Below, one piece after another: positions 1 through 8,369 of a stretch of DNA of 64,000 bases. The position numbers were made by a program, and so were the translations under genes. Below the pieces are notes generated by a model. That model searched no databases. It worked only from the letters and a program-made list of their open reading frames with translations, and had not been told where the DNA came from. How positions within the stretch are numbered: position 1 is the first letter of the stretch; each line of letters opens with the position of its first letter. Source of the DNA: Arthrobacter sp. fls2-241-R2A-200 (GTDB lineage Bacteria > Actinomycetota > Actinomycetes > Actinomycetales > Micrococcaceae); assembly GCF_030209745.1 (NCBI RefSeq), contig NZ_JARVRJ010000010.1, positions 124,001-188,000 on the forward strand, read 5' to 3'.

Positions 1-1
1 G

Positions 2-604
2 CAACGGCGGTGGTACCACCCCCGGAGTTTTCGAGTGATGCTTGGCTTGCTCGTGGCTGCCGTGCTCACTGTAGGGACAGTCGCGTGGGCTTCTGCGCAG
101 GGGGACCGGTTTCCAGCACGTGAACCGCAGGCCAGCGCCCTGCAAACCGGGGCAGCCGCGGAGTCGAAGGCCAACGGCATTCCGGAGCTGCTGGAAACGC
201 AACGTCGTTCCGAGGATCCCGTCATTGCCGTGCAGGCGCTGTCCGCGCTGCGCGACCTTGCTTTGAGCCAACAGCGGCCCGAACTGTTAGGGCTGGTCAA
301 CGCGCCCGGGTCCACCGCCCAAAGTGCCGATTCCGCGCTGGCAGCGCGACTCGCCAATGACGGCACCCGGCTTACGGGTCTCACGACGGCGGTCACTGAC
401 GCAGCCGTCGTCGGAACGCCCAGGCCGGACGACGCCGTGGTCACCCTGACCACGGCTCTGTCCGGCTATCAGGAAACGACCGGTGCCGGCGTCGTCGTCG
501 CGACGCACGGCGCTGGGTCGCGGCAGCATCTTCGACTGCATCTGGTGCGCTCCGCCAACCTTTGGTATGTGGCGGATGTAGAGGATCCTCTCCCCGGCGG
601 TTGA
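2..604 (+). CDS. C-terminal part of a membrane-anchored protein, 5' end outside the window
   Basis: The reading frame is open from base 2, so the gene probably begins before the window. A GTG-ATG at 35-40 is the first visible start, but codons before it encode basic residues that look like a juxtamembrane stretch. Around codons 12-30 of the visible part is one hydrophobic segment (MLGLLVAAVLTVGTVAWASA). It is followed by about 165 residues of extracytoplasmic-looking sequence rich in Ala, Thr and Ser, ending in LWYVADVEDPLPGG. No catalytic motif is visible. A membrane-anchored protein with an external sensor-like domain fits, for example the tail of a kinase or a secreted-domain protein, but the family is not recognised. 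The protein ends 80 bp before the convergent epimerase gene. Confidence 0.6.
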   Translation, partial: QRRWYHPRSFRVMLGLLVAAVLTVGTVAWASAQGDRFPAREPQASALQTGAAAESKANGIPELLETQRRSEDPVIAVQALSALRDLALSQQRPELLGLVNAPGSTAQSADSALAARLANDGTRLTGLTTAVTDAAVVGTPRPDDAVVTLTTALSGYQETTGAGVVVATHGAGSRQHLRLHLVRSANLWYVADVEDPLPGG

Positions 605-620
605 CTGGCCGGACTACGTT

Positions 621-680
621 CTTGGGCTAAGTTCTCGGTTCTTGGGCTAGGGTCTCGGTTCTTGGGCTGGGGTCTTCCTG
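621..680. repeat. three tandem 20-bp repeats between convergent genes
   Basis: Three head-to-tail units begin cttgggctaa, cttgggctag and cttgggctgg (621-640, 641-660, 661-680). The first two differ at two positions. The third is more diverged at its 3' end. They fill the gap between the membrane protein and the convergent epimerase gene. No stem-loop is evident. Confidence 0.8.
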
Positions 681-684
681 CCCG

Positions 685-1584
685 TCAGTGCGTCGACGCC
701 GTGCTCAACCAAGACATCGCGTCTGCCAAGGAAGGGTGCTGCCACTGGAATCCAGCCTCGGCCAGCCGGGCTGGCTCCATCCGCTGGTTGGCCAAAACCA
801 GCTCATTCGCAAGCTGCCCCAGAACGAGCCGAAGTACTGTCCGGGGTACCCGCAGAAAGGCCGGGCGGTGGAAGGTTTTTGCGAGCTGGGAAACGATAGT
901 GTTGACGTCCGCGCTTTCCGGCGCGCAGAGATTGACGGGCCCCTCAAGGTCCGAGGTGAGGAGGTAGGCCAGACCAGCCACCTCATCAGCCAAGGTAATC
1001 CAAGGCCAGTACTGGCACCCGTCGCCGAAAGGCCCTCCGATACCTAGCTTCAAGAGCGGCAGGAGCGGGCCAAGTGCGCCGCCGTGGGTGCTGAGCACCA
1101 CGCCCGTGCGCGGGGTGGCAACTCGCACGCCCGTCGGCGCCGTGTGGGCCGCGCGTTCCCAGTCCACGCACAAGGGGCCCAATACTCCACCACCGGGGCC
1201 AGCGTCTTCGCGCAGCACACCCTCGCTGGAAGCTCCGTAATACCCGGAAGCTGACTGGCTGATAAAGGCCGCCGGCGGGTTGCTGAGTTGGCGCATGGCA
1301 GCGGTGAGGGTGTTCGTGGGCTGAAGGCGCGAGTCGCGGAGGACCTGGATACGATGCTTTGTCCAAGGCCGGTCCCCGATGCCGGCGCCCGAGAGGTTGA
1401 CCACCGCATCAGCCCCGTCGAGGGCGGAGGGGTCGAGCTCTCCTTTGGCCGGATCCCACGTTCGTTCCCCTGATGAGCGGGCAGGGCGCCGCACCAAGCA
1501 GATGACCTCGTGGCCGATCGCGGTTAACTGTTCCGACAAGGCCGTGCCGATCAGTCCGGAAGCTCCTGACACTACTATTCGCAT
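685..1584 (-). CDS. TIGR01777 family NAD(P)-dependent epimerase/sugar-nucleotide-like oxidoreductase
   Basis: The protein is 299 aa. It begins MRIVVSGASGLIGTAL, a Rossmann fold with the GxxGxxG dinucleotide motif at residues 7-13. Other family marks are VNLSGAGIGDRPW near residue 90 and SASGYYG with the SDR tyrosine near residue 135. The C-terminal region (PAFLRVPRTVLRLVLGQLANEL) matches the usual DUF1731 tail of this family, including the length of about 300 aa. The ATG at 1584 is preferred over the in-frame ATG at 1599, because it places the glycine motif at the normal distance from the N-terminus. Members are cytosolic and poorly characterised; the substrate cannot be read from sequence. 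It is divergent from the tricorn gene and convergent with the gene on its left. Confidence 0.88.
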   Translation of the reverse strand: MRIVVSGASGLIGTALSEQLTAIGHEVICLVRRPARSSGERTWDPAKGELDPSALDGADAVVNLSGAGIGDRPWTKHRIQVLRDSRLQPTNTLTAAMRQLSNPPAAFISQSASGYYGASSEGVLREDAGPGGGVLGPLCVDWERAAHTAPTGVRVATPRTGVVLSTHGGALGPLLPLLKLGIGGPFGDGCQYWPWITLADEVAGLAYLLTSDLEGPVNLCAPESADVNTIVSQLAKTFHRPAFLRVPRTVLRLVLGQLANELVLANQRMEPARLAEAGFQWQHPSLADAMSWLSTASTH

Positions 1585-1657
1585 GACCCATCTCACCATG
1601 TGTGTGGCCCGTGGCCGAAACGCCTCCGCGTGCGGCGGGCGTTAGGCGTGTCGTGAC

Positions 1658-1669
1658 TATGATCGAACA
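1658..1669 (+). promoter_or_regulatory. -10 element of a probable leaderless transcript (tricorn gene)
   Basis: TATGAT at 1658-1663 lies six bases before the ATG at 1670, and no Shine-Dalgarno sequence is present. Transcription would begin at or next to the start codon. No convincing -35 is visible. Confidence 0.45.
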
Positions 1670-4600
1670 ATGACCTCCTCCAGCTACCTTCGTTTCCCGC
1701 ATGTGTTCGGCGACCTGGTCACCTTCGTGGCCGAGGACGACGTCTGGATAGCGCCAAGCTCCGGCGGCCGCGCCTGGCGGGTCTCCTCCCAACAGTTGCC
1801 AGCACGGAACCCACGGTTCAGCCCGGACGGGAAGCAACTCGTGTGGACGGCTGTGGTGGGCACCTCGCCGGAGGTTGTCACTGCCAACGTCGACGGCGGC
1901 GGTTACAGGCAGTTGAGCTACTTCGGCCACAGCACGACGAAAGTCAGGGGATTCACATCCTCCGGCGATGTAGTGGTGACCAGCGCGTTCCAGCAGGCGG
2001 AGAGCCGCCACACGCATGCATACAGCCTGCCCCTCACCGGTGGTGCCGCCGTCGAGCTTCCCTTCGGTCCGGTTGAGTCGGTCGCGTTCGGGCCCGAGGT
2101 TGGCGACGAGAAGCCAGTGGTGCTGGCCAGCGTCCTGTCACGTGAGCCCGCGTGGTGGAAGCGCTACCGCGGCGGCACTGCCGGCAAGTTGTGGATCGAC
2201 GCCGACGGCAACGGCGAATTCGAACGCCTCGTGCCCGAACTTGACGGCAACCTGACCGATCCGCTGTGGGTCAGGGGACGGATCGCGTTTCTTTCGGACC
2301 ATGAGGGATACGGCAACCTCTATTCCGTGCTGCCGGATGGTTCGGACCTGCGCAGACACACCGACCACCAGGACTTTTACGTCCGGCACGCCAGCACTGA
2401 TGGCACCCGTGTCATCTTCGAGTCCGCTGGCCAACTGTGGATGCTTCCTTCCCTTGAACCTGGTGTGGAAGCGGCGCGCATAGAGGTAAATCTGGGCTCG
2501 GCTTCGCCGGGCCGTCGTCCCGCTCCGTTGAAGGTACAGGCACATCTCGGCGACGTCGTTCCGAGCCACGCAGGTACGGCAAGCGCCGTGGAGACGCATG
2601 GAACCCTTCACTGGCTCCGTCACAAGGACGGCCCATCACGGGTGGTTGAAGCAACCCCGGGGGTCCGCGCCCGCCTGCCACGACCACTGAACGACGGCCG
2701 GATCGCCTATGTCGCTGACCACGGGGGAGTGGAAGCCCTCTACATCAAGCCGGTCATTTCCCGGCCGGTGGCAGCAGCACCGGAGCGGCCGCCCGTGGAG
2801 GCCGCTGCTTCCTCGCCCGCTGTTTCGGGGGTAGCGGCAGAGCAGTTGCCCAAGCCGGTCTCTGCGTCCAATGTGCTGGGACAGAAGGGGCCGGAACAAA
2901 AGGGGCTGGAACAAAACGGGCCCCGACGGGACGCCGCGAACGTTCCGGCGTCAGAATCCGGCGGGAACGTCAACCAATCGGCAGACTCCGACTCGGCAAA
3001 CGCCGACTCGGCAAGCAACATACCAGCCAGCAACGAACCGTCCGCGGACACCTCCAGTGGAGCCGCAGGCGGTCAGGCGACCGAGAACCGTTATCCCACA
3101 CCCGGTGTCGACACTTCGGAAGGTCTCCGGATCGAGTTCCCGACTCCTACCCGCACCAGCGCGCTCGCAGCCAGCCCTGACGGTCGTTGGTTGGCGGTCG
3201 GCACCTCCTTCGGCGATGTCTTTGTTGCCAATACTTTGACCGGCGAACTTTCCAGCCTGATCAGCGTGGGCGAAGGGAGCATAGACCAACTCGCTTGGTC
3301 CGGGGACTCACAGTGGCTGGCGTGGGCTGAACCGGTGACGTCCTTCGGATCACGCACGAAGCTGCGCATGACCCGCCCGGCCGATCCGGACTCCGTCATC
3401 GTCGATGTGACCGATGGTCGCTTCTGTGATGACTCGCCGAGCTTCACGCCGGATGGAAAGTTCCTTGCGTTCCTTTCCAACCGGAGCTTCGACCCCGTTT
3501 ATGACGGACATGCTTTTGATCTGTCTTTCCCCAGCCCTATCAAGCCGTATCTTGTGGCCCTGGCCGCCGATACACCTTCCCCGTTCGGGCCAAGCGTTGA
3601 CACGCTCGACGCTACCGAAGCGCCGGAGCCTGAAGGGCAGGAGCCGTCCGACGACGGTACTCCCGCGGTGAAGGTCGACGCCGAAGGGCTGGCCCACCGC
3701 GTCATCACGGTCCCCGTGCCCCAGGGCAACTATTCCGACTTGGCAGCTGTAGAGGGCGCCCTGCTGTGGCTCGACAACGAACTCTCCGGTGTGACCGGTG
3801 AAGGCAAGGGATCCCTGCAGGACAAGGCCTCCCCGCCGTCGCTGGTCCGCTACGACCTTGGCAAACGTAAACCAGCCACGCTCGTATCCGCGGTGGACAG
3901 GTACCGTGTGTCCGGAGACGGTCAGCGGGTAGTTTTTGTCCTTGGCCAGCAGGTCAGCTCCGTGCCTGCCGACAGCAAGGTCGACGACGATTCCGAAGAG
4001 CTGGTCAAGGTGGATCTCACCCGGATACGGGTGATTCTGGATCCGGTGTCCACCTGGAAACAGGCCTTCGATGAAGCATGGCGTTTGCAGCGTGACTTCT
4101 TTTGGGCCCCCGACATGGCAGGACTGGATTGGGGCTCCATTCATCAGAGGTACAGGCCAATTGTGGACCGCCTTGGCTCCCATGATGACCTCGTTGACCT
4201 CCTGTGGGAGATCCACGGCGAGCTCGGGACCTCCCACGCGTATGTGAAACCCGCACTTGTCACCGAACCGGGCTGCACCGGCCAAGGAAGGCTCGGTGCC
4301 GAATTCCGGTTCGGCTCCCTGGGCTGGGAGATCACACGTATTTTGGCAGGTGAGTCCTCGGACCCCCTAGCGACCTCGCCCCTGACGCGACCGGGAGTCA
4401 ACGCCAAGGTGGGCGACGTCTTGCTGGCGATCGACGGCGTCGAACTTTCCGCGGCTGTGACACCGGCCATGCAGTTGGTGGGAGCGGCAAGCCGTAGCGT
4501 CGAGTTGACGTTGTTGAACGGCGACGAGCACGGTTCAGATGCCCGGGCTCAACGTCGTGTTGCTGTGGTGCCTATCCGTGACGAAGAACGGCTCCGCTAC

Positions 4601-5290
4601 CAGGAGTGGGTCCGCGGTAACCGACGCACTGTCCGTGAAGCGTCTGAAGGTAAATTCGGTTACCTCCACATCCCGGACATGATGGCCCACGGTTGGGCGC
4701 AGCTGCACCGGGACCTCGACACGGAAACGTCCATGGATGGCTTGATCGTGGATGTCCGCCGCAACCGCGGCGGCCACACCTCGCAGCTCGTGGCCGAACT
4801 CATTGGCCGCAAGGTGACGGGTTGGAGCATGCCTCGCGGCGAGAAGCCGCGGACCTACCCGCACCATGCACCGCGGGGACCGGTGATCATTCTTGCTGAC
4901 GAGTTTGCCGGCTCCGACGGCGACATCATCACGCAAGTTTCCAAACTGCGCGGAATCGGCCCAGTGATCGGCACACGGACGTGGGGCGGCGTAGTGGGCA
5001 TCGATAACAGGTTTGCCTTGGCCGATGGAACGGGAGTCACCCAGCCACGCTACGCAACGTGGTTTTCCGGGGGCATCGGGTGGGACGTCGAAAACAGGGG
5101 TGTCGACCCGGACATTGAGGTACTTTTCCCGCCACACGCTTACGCCGCAGGGACTGATCCCCAGCTTGAATACGGCATAGGCGCACTGAAGGAAATGGTC
5201 CAGGAATTGCCTACCGACCGTCCTCCGGTCCGTGAGGGATACCGTCGCGTCCGTCCGGAACCGTTGCCTTCCCGTCCCCAGAACGGCTAG
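1670..5290 (+). CDS. tricorn-type S41 family protease
   Basis: The protein is 1206 aa. The order matches archaeal tricorn protease: an N-terminal beta-propeller with repeated FSPDGKQLVW, FLSDHEGYGNLY and LAASPDGRWLAVG type blades, a second propeller, a tricorn C1 region, a PDZ domain around residues 870-960 (VNAKVGDVLLAIDGVEL), and a C-terminal S41 protease domain. The likely catalytic histidine is H856 (ELGTSHAYV) and the nucleophile S1082 (FAGSDGD). The family degrades peptides made by the proteasome or other proteases, in the cytosol; that role here is inferred from family. Between the propellers, residues about 362-480 form a low-complexity insert rich in Ala, Ser, Pro and Gln with short tandem repeats. 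There is no signal peptide, which supports a cytosolic location. A strong terminator follows the stop. Confidence 0.93.
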   Translation: MTSSSYLRFPHVFGDLVTFVAEDDVWIAPSSGGRAWRVSSQQLPARNPRFSPDGKQLVWTAVVGTSPEVVTANVDGGGYRQLSYFGHSTTKVRGFTSSGDVVVTSAFQQAESRHTHAYSLPLTGGAAVELPFGPVESVAFGPEVGDEKPVVLASVLSREPAWWKRYRGGTAGKLWIDADGNGEFERLVPELDGNLTDPLWVRGRIAFLSDHEGYGNLYSVLPDGSDLRRHTDHQDFYVRHASTDGTRVIFESAGQLWMLPSLEPGVEAARIEVNLGSASPGRRPAPLKVQAHLGDVVPSHAGTASAVETHGTLHWLRHKDGPSRVVEATPGVRARLPRPLNDGRIAYVADHGGVEALYIKPVISRPVAAAPERPPVEAAASSPAVSGVAAEQLPKPVSASNVLGQKGPEQKGLEQNGPRRDAANVPASESGGNVNQSADSDSANADSASNIPASNEPSADTSSGAAGGQATENRYPTPGVDTSEGLRIEFPTPTRTSALAASPDGRWLAVGTSFGDVFVANTLTGELSSLISVGEGSIDQLAWSGDSQWLAWAEPVTSFGSRTKLRMTRPADPDSVIVDVTDGRFCDDSPSFTPDGKFLAFLSNRSFDPVYDGHAFDLSFPSPIKPYLVALAADTPSPFGPSVDTLDATEAPEPEGQEPSDDGTPAVKVDAEGLAHRVITVPVPQGNYSDLAAVEGALLWLDNELSGVTGEGKGSLQDKASPPSLVRYDLGKRKPATLVSAVDRYRVSGDGQRVVFVLGQQVSSVPADSKVDDDSEELVKVDLTRIRVILDPVSTWKQAFDEAWRLQRDFFWAPDMAGLDWGSIHQRYRPIVDRLGSHDDLVDLLWEIHGELGTSHAYVKPALVTEPGCTGQGRLGAEFRFGSLGWEITRILAGESSDPLATSPLTRPGVNAKVGDVLLAIDGVELSAAVTPAMQLVGAASRSVELTLLNGDEHGSDARAQRRVAVVPIRDEERLRYQEWVRGNRRTVREASEGKFGYLHIPDMMAHGWAQLHRDLDTETSMDGLIVDVRRNRGGHTSQLVAELIGRKVTGWSMPRGEKPRTYPHHAPRGPVIILADEFAGSDGDIITQVSKLRGIGPVIGTRTWGGVVGIDNRFALADGTGVTQPRYATWFSGGIGWDVENRGVDPDIEVLFPPHAYAAGTDPQLEYGIGALKEMVQELPTDRPPVREGYRRVRPEPLPSRPQNG

Positions 5291-5307
5291 GTTTCAACGT
5301 TCCAACA

Positions 5308-5349
5308 AAAGAGCCCCGCATTTTCCCTGAGGGAAATGCGGGGCTCTTT
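5308..5349. terminator. bidirectional terminator between tricorn and OsmC genes
   Basis: A stem of about 20 bp (aaagagccccgcattttccct / agggaaatgcggggctcttt) has a single-base bulge and a minimal loop. It is flanked by an A-run on the left and a T-run on the right, so it can stop transcription of both convergent genes. Confidence 0.9.
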
Positions 5350-5378
5350 GATGTGGCTCGTGTTGAACCGGCTGGTTA

Positions 5379-5807
5379 CTATGCCGCGAGGGTGGCGTCC
5401 AGAGTGATCTCGATGCTGGCCAGCGCGCCTGATACGGGGCAGCCGGTTTTTGCATCTTCGGAGATGCGACGGAAGTCCTCTTCAGAGAGGCCCGGAACCT
5501 TGGCTGTCATGGTGAGGTGGCTGCCTGTGATTCCGGTTCCCGGAACAAAGGTGACCTCAGCCTTGGTGTTAACTTCCTCCGCGGTGAAGCCTTCTCCGGC
5601 GAGGGCGTGGCTGAAGGCCATGGAGAAGCAAGCGGAGTGGGCAGCAGCAATGAGTTCCTCGGGGCTCGTCTTCCCACCGGACTGCTCGGTACGTGCCTTC
5701 CAGGTGACATCGAACGTCCCCAAGCCCGAGCTGTCCAGTGTGGTGTTGCCAGCGCCCTCGATCAGGTTGCCGTTCCAAACCGTGTGTGCGGTGCGTGTTG
5801 CTGCCAT
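5379..5807 (-). CDS. OsmC family organic hydroperoxide reductase-like protein
   Basis: The protein is 142 aa, the usual OsmC size. It has the two reactive cysteines of the family in the expected setting: AAHSACFSMAF, about a third of the way in, and the distal CPVSGAL near residue 125. OsmC and Ohr proteins reduce organic hydroperoxides with thiol reductants in the cytosol. ATG 5807 is chosen because AAAGGAG sits just upstream; a GTG two codons earlier would overlap the ribosome site. The gene is convergent with tricorn across a strong terminator. Confidence 0.93.
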   Translation of the reverse strand: MAATRTAHTVWNGNLIEGAGNTTLDSSGLGTFDVTWKARTEQSGGKTSPEELIAAAHSACFSMAFSHALAGEGFTAEEVNTKAEVTFVPGTGITGSHLTMTAKVPGLSEEDFRRISEDAKTGCPVSGALASIEITLDATLAA

Positions 5808-5964
5808 GTCCACTCCTTTGGGTCGTTGTGAGTCGGCAACCGGCTTTGCCGGATGCCACCGGAATCCATCCTAGGGATTAGGCCAGCCGACTGCACGATC
5901 ATTCCGCTGTCGGTGGATTGTGACCCCTGGACACGTTGGGCCTCCGACGGCGGGCCGGCAGGGA

Positions 5965-6318
5965 CTAGTTCCAGATGGTGGCGATAGCGATATTCACTAA
6001 GGCTAGTCCGCCAACGCCGTGTGCCAGGCCGGTGGATACTTCTTCGCCCTTTTTGACCTTCCGTGTACCGATGACGGCAAGCACGGCCACGGCTACGCCG
6101 ATGGCAAACTTGATACCTAGTTTGAAGTAGTTGGGGTCCGCGTCCGGGAGCAAGGGGAGGATCCCCATCATGGCGATGCCCGTCACGAGCTGAACGAAGG
6201 CGCCATCCCGCTGGCGGGGGTGAACTGTGGGCTGTTTCATGGTGGCGATCCAGTAGCCAACGATCATGGCCGCGCCAACGATGTGCAGGAACAGCAAAAT
6301 GCTGAAGAGAATACTCAT
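5965..6318 (-). CDS. small four-helix integral membrane protein, possibly in the BlaI/cytochrome bd regulon
   Basis: The protein is 117 aa and mostly hydrophobic, with about four predicted membrane helices: SILFSILLFLHIVGAAMIVGY, LVTGIAMMGILPLL, IKFAIGVAVAVLAVIG and GGLALVNIAIATIW. A histidine lies within helix 1 and another just before helix 4. No family name is recognised. ATG 6318 is preferred; an in-frame GTG at 6324 is possible. Twenty-two bases upstream is a near-copy of the palindrome found three times at the BlaI/cydA control region, so co-regulation with cytochrome bd oxidase is inferred. A role in respiration or heme/copper handling is possible, but nothing in the protein proves it. 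Confidence 0.75.
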   Translation of the reverse strand: MSILFSILLFLHIVGAAMIVGYWIATMKQPTVHPRQRDGAFVQLVTGIAMMGILPLLPDADPNYFKLGIKFAIGVAVAVLAVIGTRKVKKGEEVSTGLAHGVGGLALVNIAIATIWN

Positions 6319-6339
6319 GATCACAGCCTATCCAGTTAC

Positions 6340-6356
6340 TTCTACGTAACGTAGCA
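6340..6356. promoter_or_regulatory. candidate BlaI-type operator (one mismatch)
   Basis: TTCTAC GTAAC GTAGCA matches the 17-bp pattern TTCTAC-N5-GTAGAA of the three sites at 21.5-21.65 kb except for one base in the right half. It lies directly upstream of the small membrane protein gene on the minus strand. Confidence 0.6.
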
Positions 6357-6402
6357 AAGCCACGCTGCGGGAAGCACAACAGCTGCAGGAAGCACAGCAA
6401 AA

Positions 6403-6433
6403 GGGCAGGCAACCGGTTGACGGTTGCCTGCCC
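6403..6433 (-). terminator. terminator of sucB
   Basis: A perfect 12-bp stem GGGCAGGCAACC / GGTTGCCTGCCC with a 7-nt loop is followed on the minus strand by TTTTGC. It lies about 50 bp beyond the sucB stop codon. Confidence 0.88.
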
Positions 6434-6485
6434 CTAAGGTCTGGCTGGGTGCTGTCTGGCTAGTCCCTTGGTGGGAGAGGAGACG

Positions 6486-8258
6486 TTAGAGGCCGAGGTC
6501 GGCTTCGAATGCGCCCTCTTCAAGGCGGGCCTTGAGGGTCTGCAGGAAGCGTCCGGCGTCCGCGCCGTCCACCAGGCGGTGGTCATACGTCAGCGACAGG
6601 TACATCATGGACCGGATAGCGATCGAATCGTCGCCGTTTTCGTCTGCAACCACGACTGCACGCTTGACGATCGCGCCGGTGCCCAGGATGCCGACCTGGG
6701 GCTGGTTGATGATCGGGGTGTCGAAAAGCGCTCCAACAGAGCCGATGTTGGTGATGCTGAACGTGCCACCGGAGAGCTCGTCAGGACCGATCTTTCCGTC
6801 GCGGGTGCGTCCTGCGACGTCGGCGATCTTGCTGGCCAGGCCAGCAAGGTTGAGGTTTCCGGCGTCGGAAATGACCGGCACCAGAAGGCCCTTGTCGGTG
6901 TCGACTGCAATCGCCAGGTGTTCGGCGTTGTGGTAGGTGATCTCCTGCTTCGCTTCGTCATAAGCAGCGTTCAGCTTGGGGTGCTGCTTCAACGCTTCAG
7001 CCACTGCCTTGGCGATAAACGGCAGGAAGGTCAGCTTGACGCCGTTCTGGGCCTGGAACGAGTTCTTGGCCTTGAGGCGCAGCTTGGCGATCTTGGTCAT
7101 GTCGACCTCGTGCACCTGCGTCAGCTGGGTGGAAATCTCCAGTGATTCGCGCATGCGACGGGCGATGACCTGACGGATACGGGGTGCCTTTTCCGTTGTG
7201 CCACGCTTGGAAGATGCCACAACAGGGGCAGCGGTCTTGGCGGGGGGAGCCGCGGCAGGTGCCTGTGCAGCGGGTGCTGCGGCAGCCTGCTTGGCTTCAG
7301 CGGCGGCGAGGACGTCCTGCTTGCGGATGCGTCCTCCGACGCCGGTGCCGGAGACTGAGGCGATGTCCACGCCGTGCTGGTTGGCGAGCTTACGAACCAG
7401 GGGAGTAACGTAGCCGGACTCGGAGGCAGGAGCCTCAGCTGCTGCAGGAGCCTCAGCTGCCTGAGCAGCGGGGGCCGGTGCGGCGGGGGCCGGTGCGGCG
7501 GCAGGGGCTGGAGCAGCAGGTGCCGGGGCCGGTGCGGCCGCAGGGGCTGGAGCAGCAGGCGCAGCCGCGGGAGCAGCAGGAGCTGGTGCGGCGGCCGGCG
7601 CTGGAGCGGCGGGTGCTGCGGCAGGAGCCGCGGCTGCTGCTCCGGAACCGATAACTGCCAGGACCGAACCGACTTCGGCGGTCTCGTCCTCGTTGACGCG
7701 GATTTCCTGCAGTGTTCCCGCAACAGGAGACGGAATCTCGGTGTCTACCTTGTCCGTGGAGACTTCCAGGAGCGGCTCGTCGACCTCGACGGTGTCTCCC
7801 ACAGCTTTCAGCCAACGGTTGACGGTACCTTCGGTGACGCTTTCGCCCAAAGCAGGGAGGGTGACTTCGTGGCTGTCACCTGATGCGGCGGGCGCTTCGG
7901 CGGCCGGTGCTTCCTGTTCTGCGGGAGCTGCAGGCGCTTCTGCGGCGGGAGCCTGCTGTTCTGCGGCAGCGGGAGCCTCAGCGGCAGGGGCTTCCTGTTC
8001 TGCGGGAGCTGCAGAGCCGGAGCCGTCGCCGATGCGGACCAAGGGGGCGCCAACTTCGGCCGTCTCGTCTTCAGCGACGAGGATTTCTTCGATGACGCCT
8101 GAGATCGGAGAAGGGATTTCGGTGTCTACTTTGTCGGTTGAAACCTCGAGCAACGGCTCGTCGATCTCCACCCGGTCACCAACCTGCTTGAGCCAGCGGG
8201 TGACGGTTCCTTCGGTGACACTCTCACCGAGGGCGGGCAAGTTAACGGATTCAGACAT
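6486..8258 (-). CDS. sucB: dihydrolipoamide acyltransferase E2 (2-oxoglutarate dehydrogenase, sucB type)
   Basis: The protein is 590 aa. It has two N-terminal lipoyl domains, each with the lipoylated lysine in [14 protein letters not shown], a long Ala-Pro-rich flexible linker, a peripheral-subunit-binding domain ([21 protein letters not shown]), and the catalytic acyltransferase domain ending in [19 protein letters not shown], where H and D are catalytic. This architecture transfers succinyl (or other acyl) groups to CoA in the cytosolic 2-oxoacid dehydrogenase complex. In Actinobacteria such a two-lipoyl E2 (often named SucB or DlaT) commonly serves the pyruvate dehydrogenase complex, so the exact substrate is not settled. 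It lies 112 bp downstream of lpdA, the E3 subunit, on the same strand. Confidence 0.93.
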   Translation of the reverse strand: MSESVNLPALGESVTEGTVTRWLKQVGDRVEIDEPLLEVSTDKVDTEIPSPISGVIEEILVAEDETAEVGAPLVRIGDGSGSAAPAEQEAPAAEAPAAAEQQAPAAEAPAAPAEQEAPAAEAPAASGDSHEVTLPALGESVTEGTVNRWLKAVGDTVEVDEPLLEVSTDKVDTEIPSPVAGTLQEIRVNEDETAEVGSVLAVIGSGAAAAAPAAAPAAPAPAAAPAPAAPAAAPAAPAPAAAPAPAPAAPAPAAAPAPAAPAPAAQAAEAPAAAEAPASESGYVTPLVRKLANQHGVDIASVSGTGVGGRIRKQDVLAAAEAKQAAAAPAAQAPAAAPPAKTAAPVVASSKRGTTEKAPRIRQVIARRMRESLEISTQLTQVHEVDMTKIAKLRLKAKNSFQAQNGVKLTFLPFIAKAVAEALKQHPKLNAAYDEAKQEITYHNAEHLAIAVDTDKGLLVPVISDAGNLNLAGLASKIADVAGRTRDGKIGPDELSGGTFSITNIGSVGALFDTPIINQPQVGILGTGAIVKRAVVVADENGDDSIAIRSMMYLSLTYDHRLVDGADAGRFLQTLKARLEEGAFEADLGL

Positions 8259-8309
8259 GTCGTCCCCGTTCTCCTTATTGATCTATGTGCGGATGAATGC
8301 TGCTGGTCC

Positions 8310-8350
8310 GGACTGGTGCATGCGGCATATCCCGCGGCACGCACCAGTCC
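8310..8350 (-). terminator. hairpin between lpdA and sucB
   Basis: A 10-bp perfect stem GGACTGGTGC / GCACCAGTCC encloses a GC-rich loop that can fold further. It lies 20 bp after the lpdA stop. There is no clear T-run, so it may attenuate rather than fully stop readthrough into sucB. Confidence 0.6.
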
Positions 8351-8369
8351 GTTTGTCTTGGGTGAAGAC

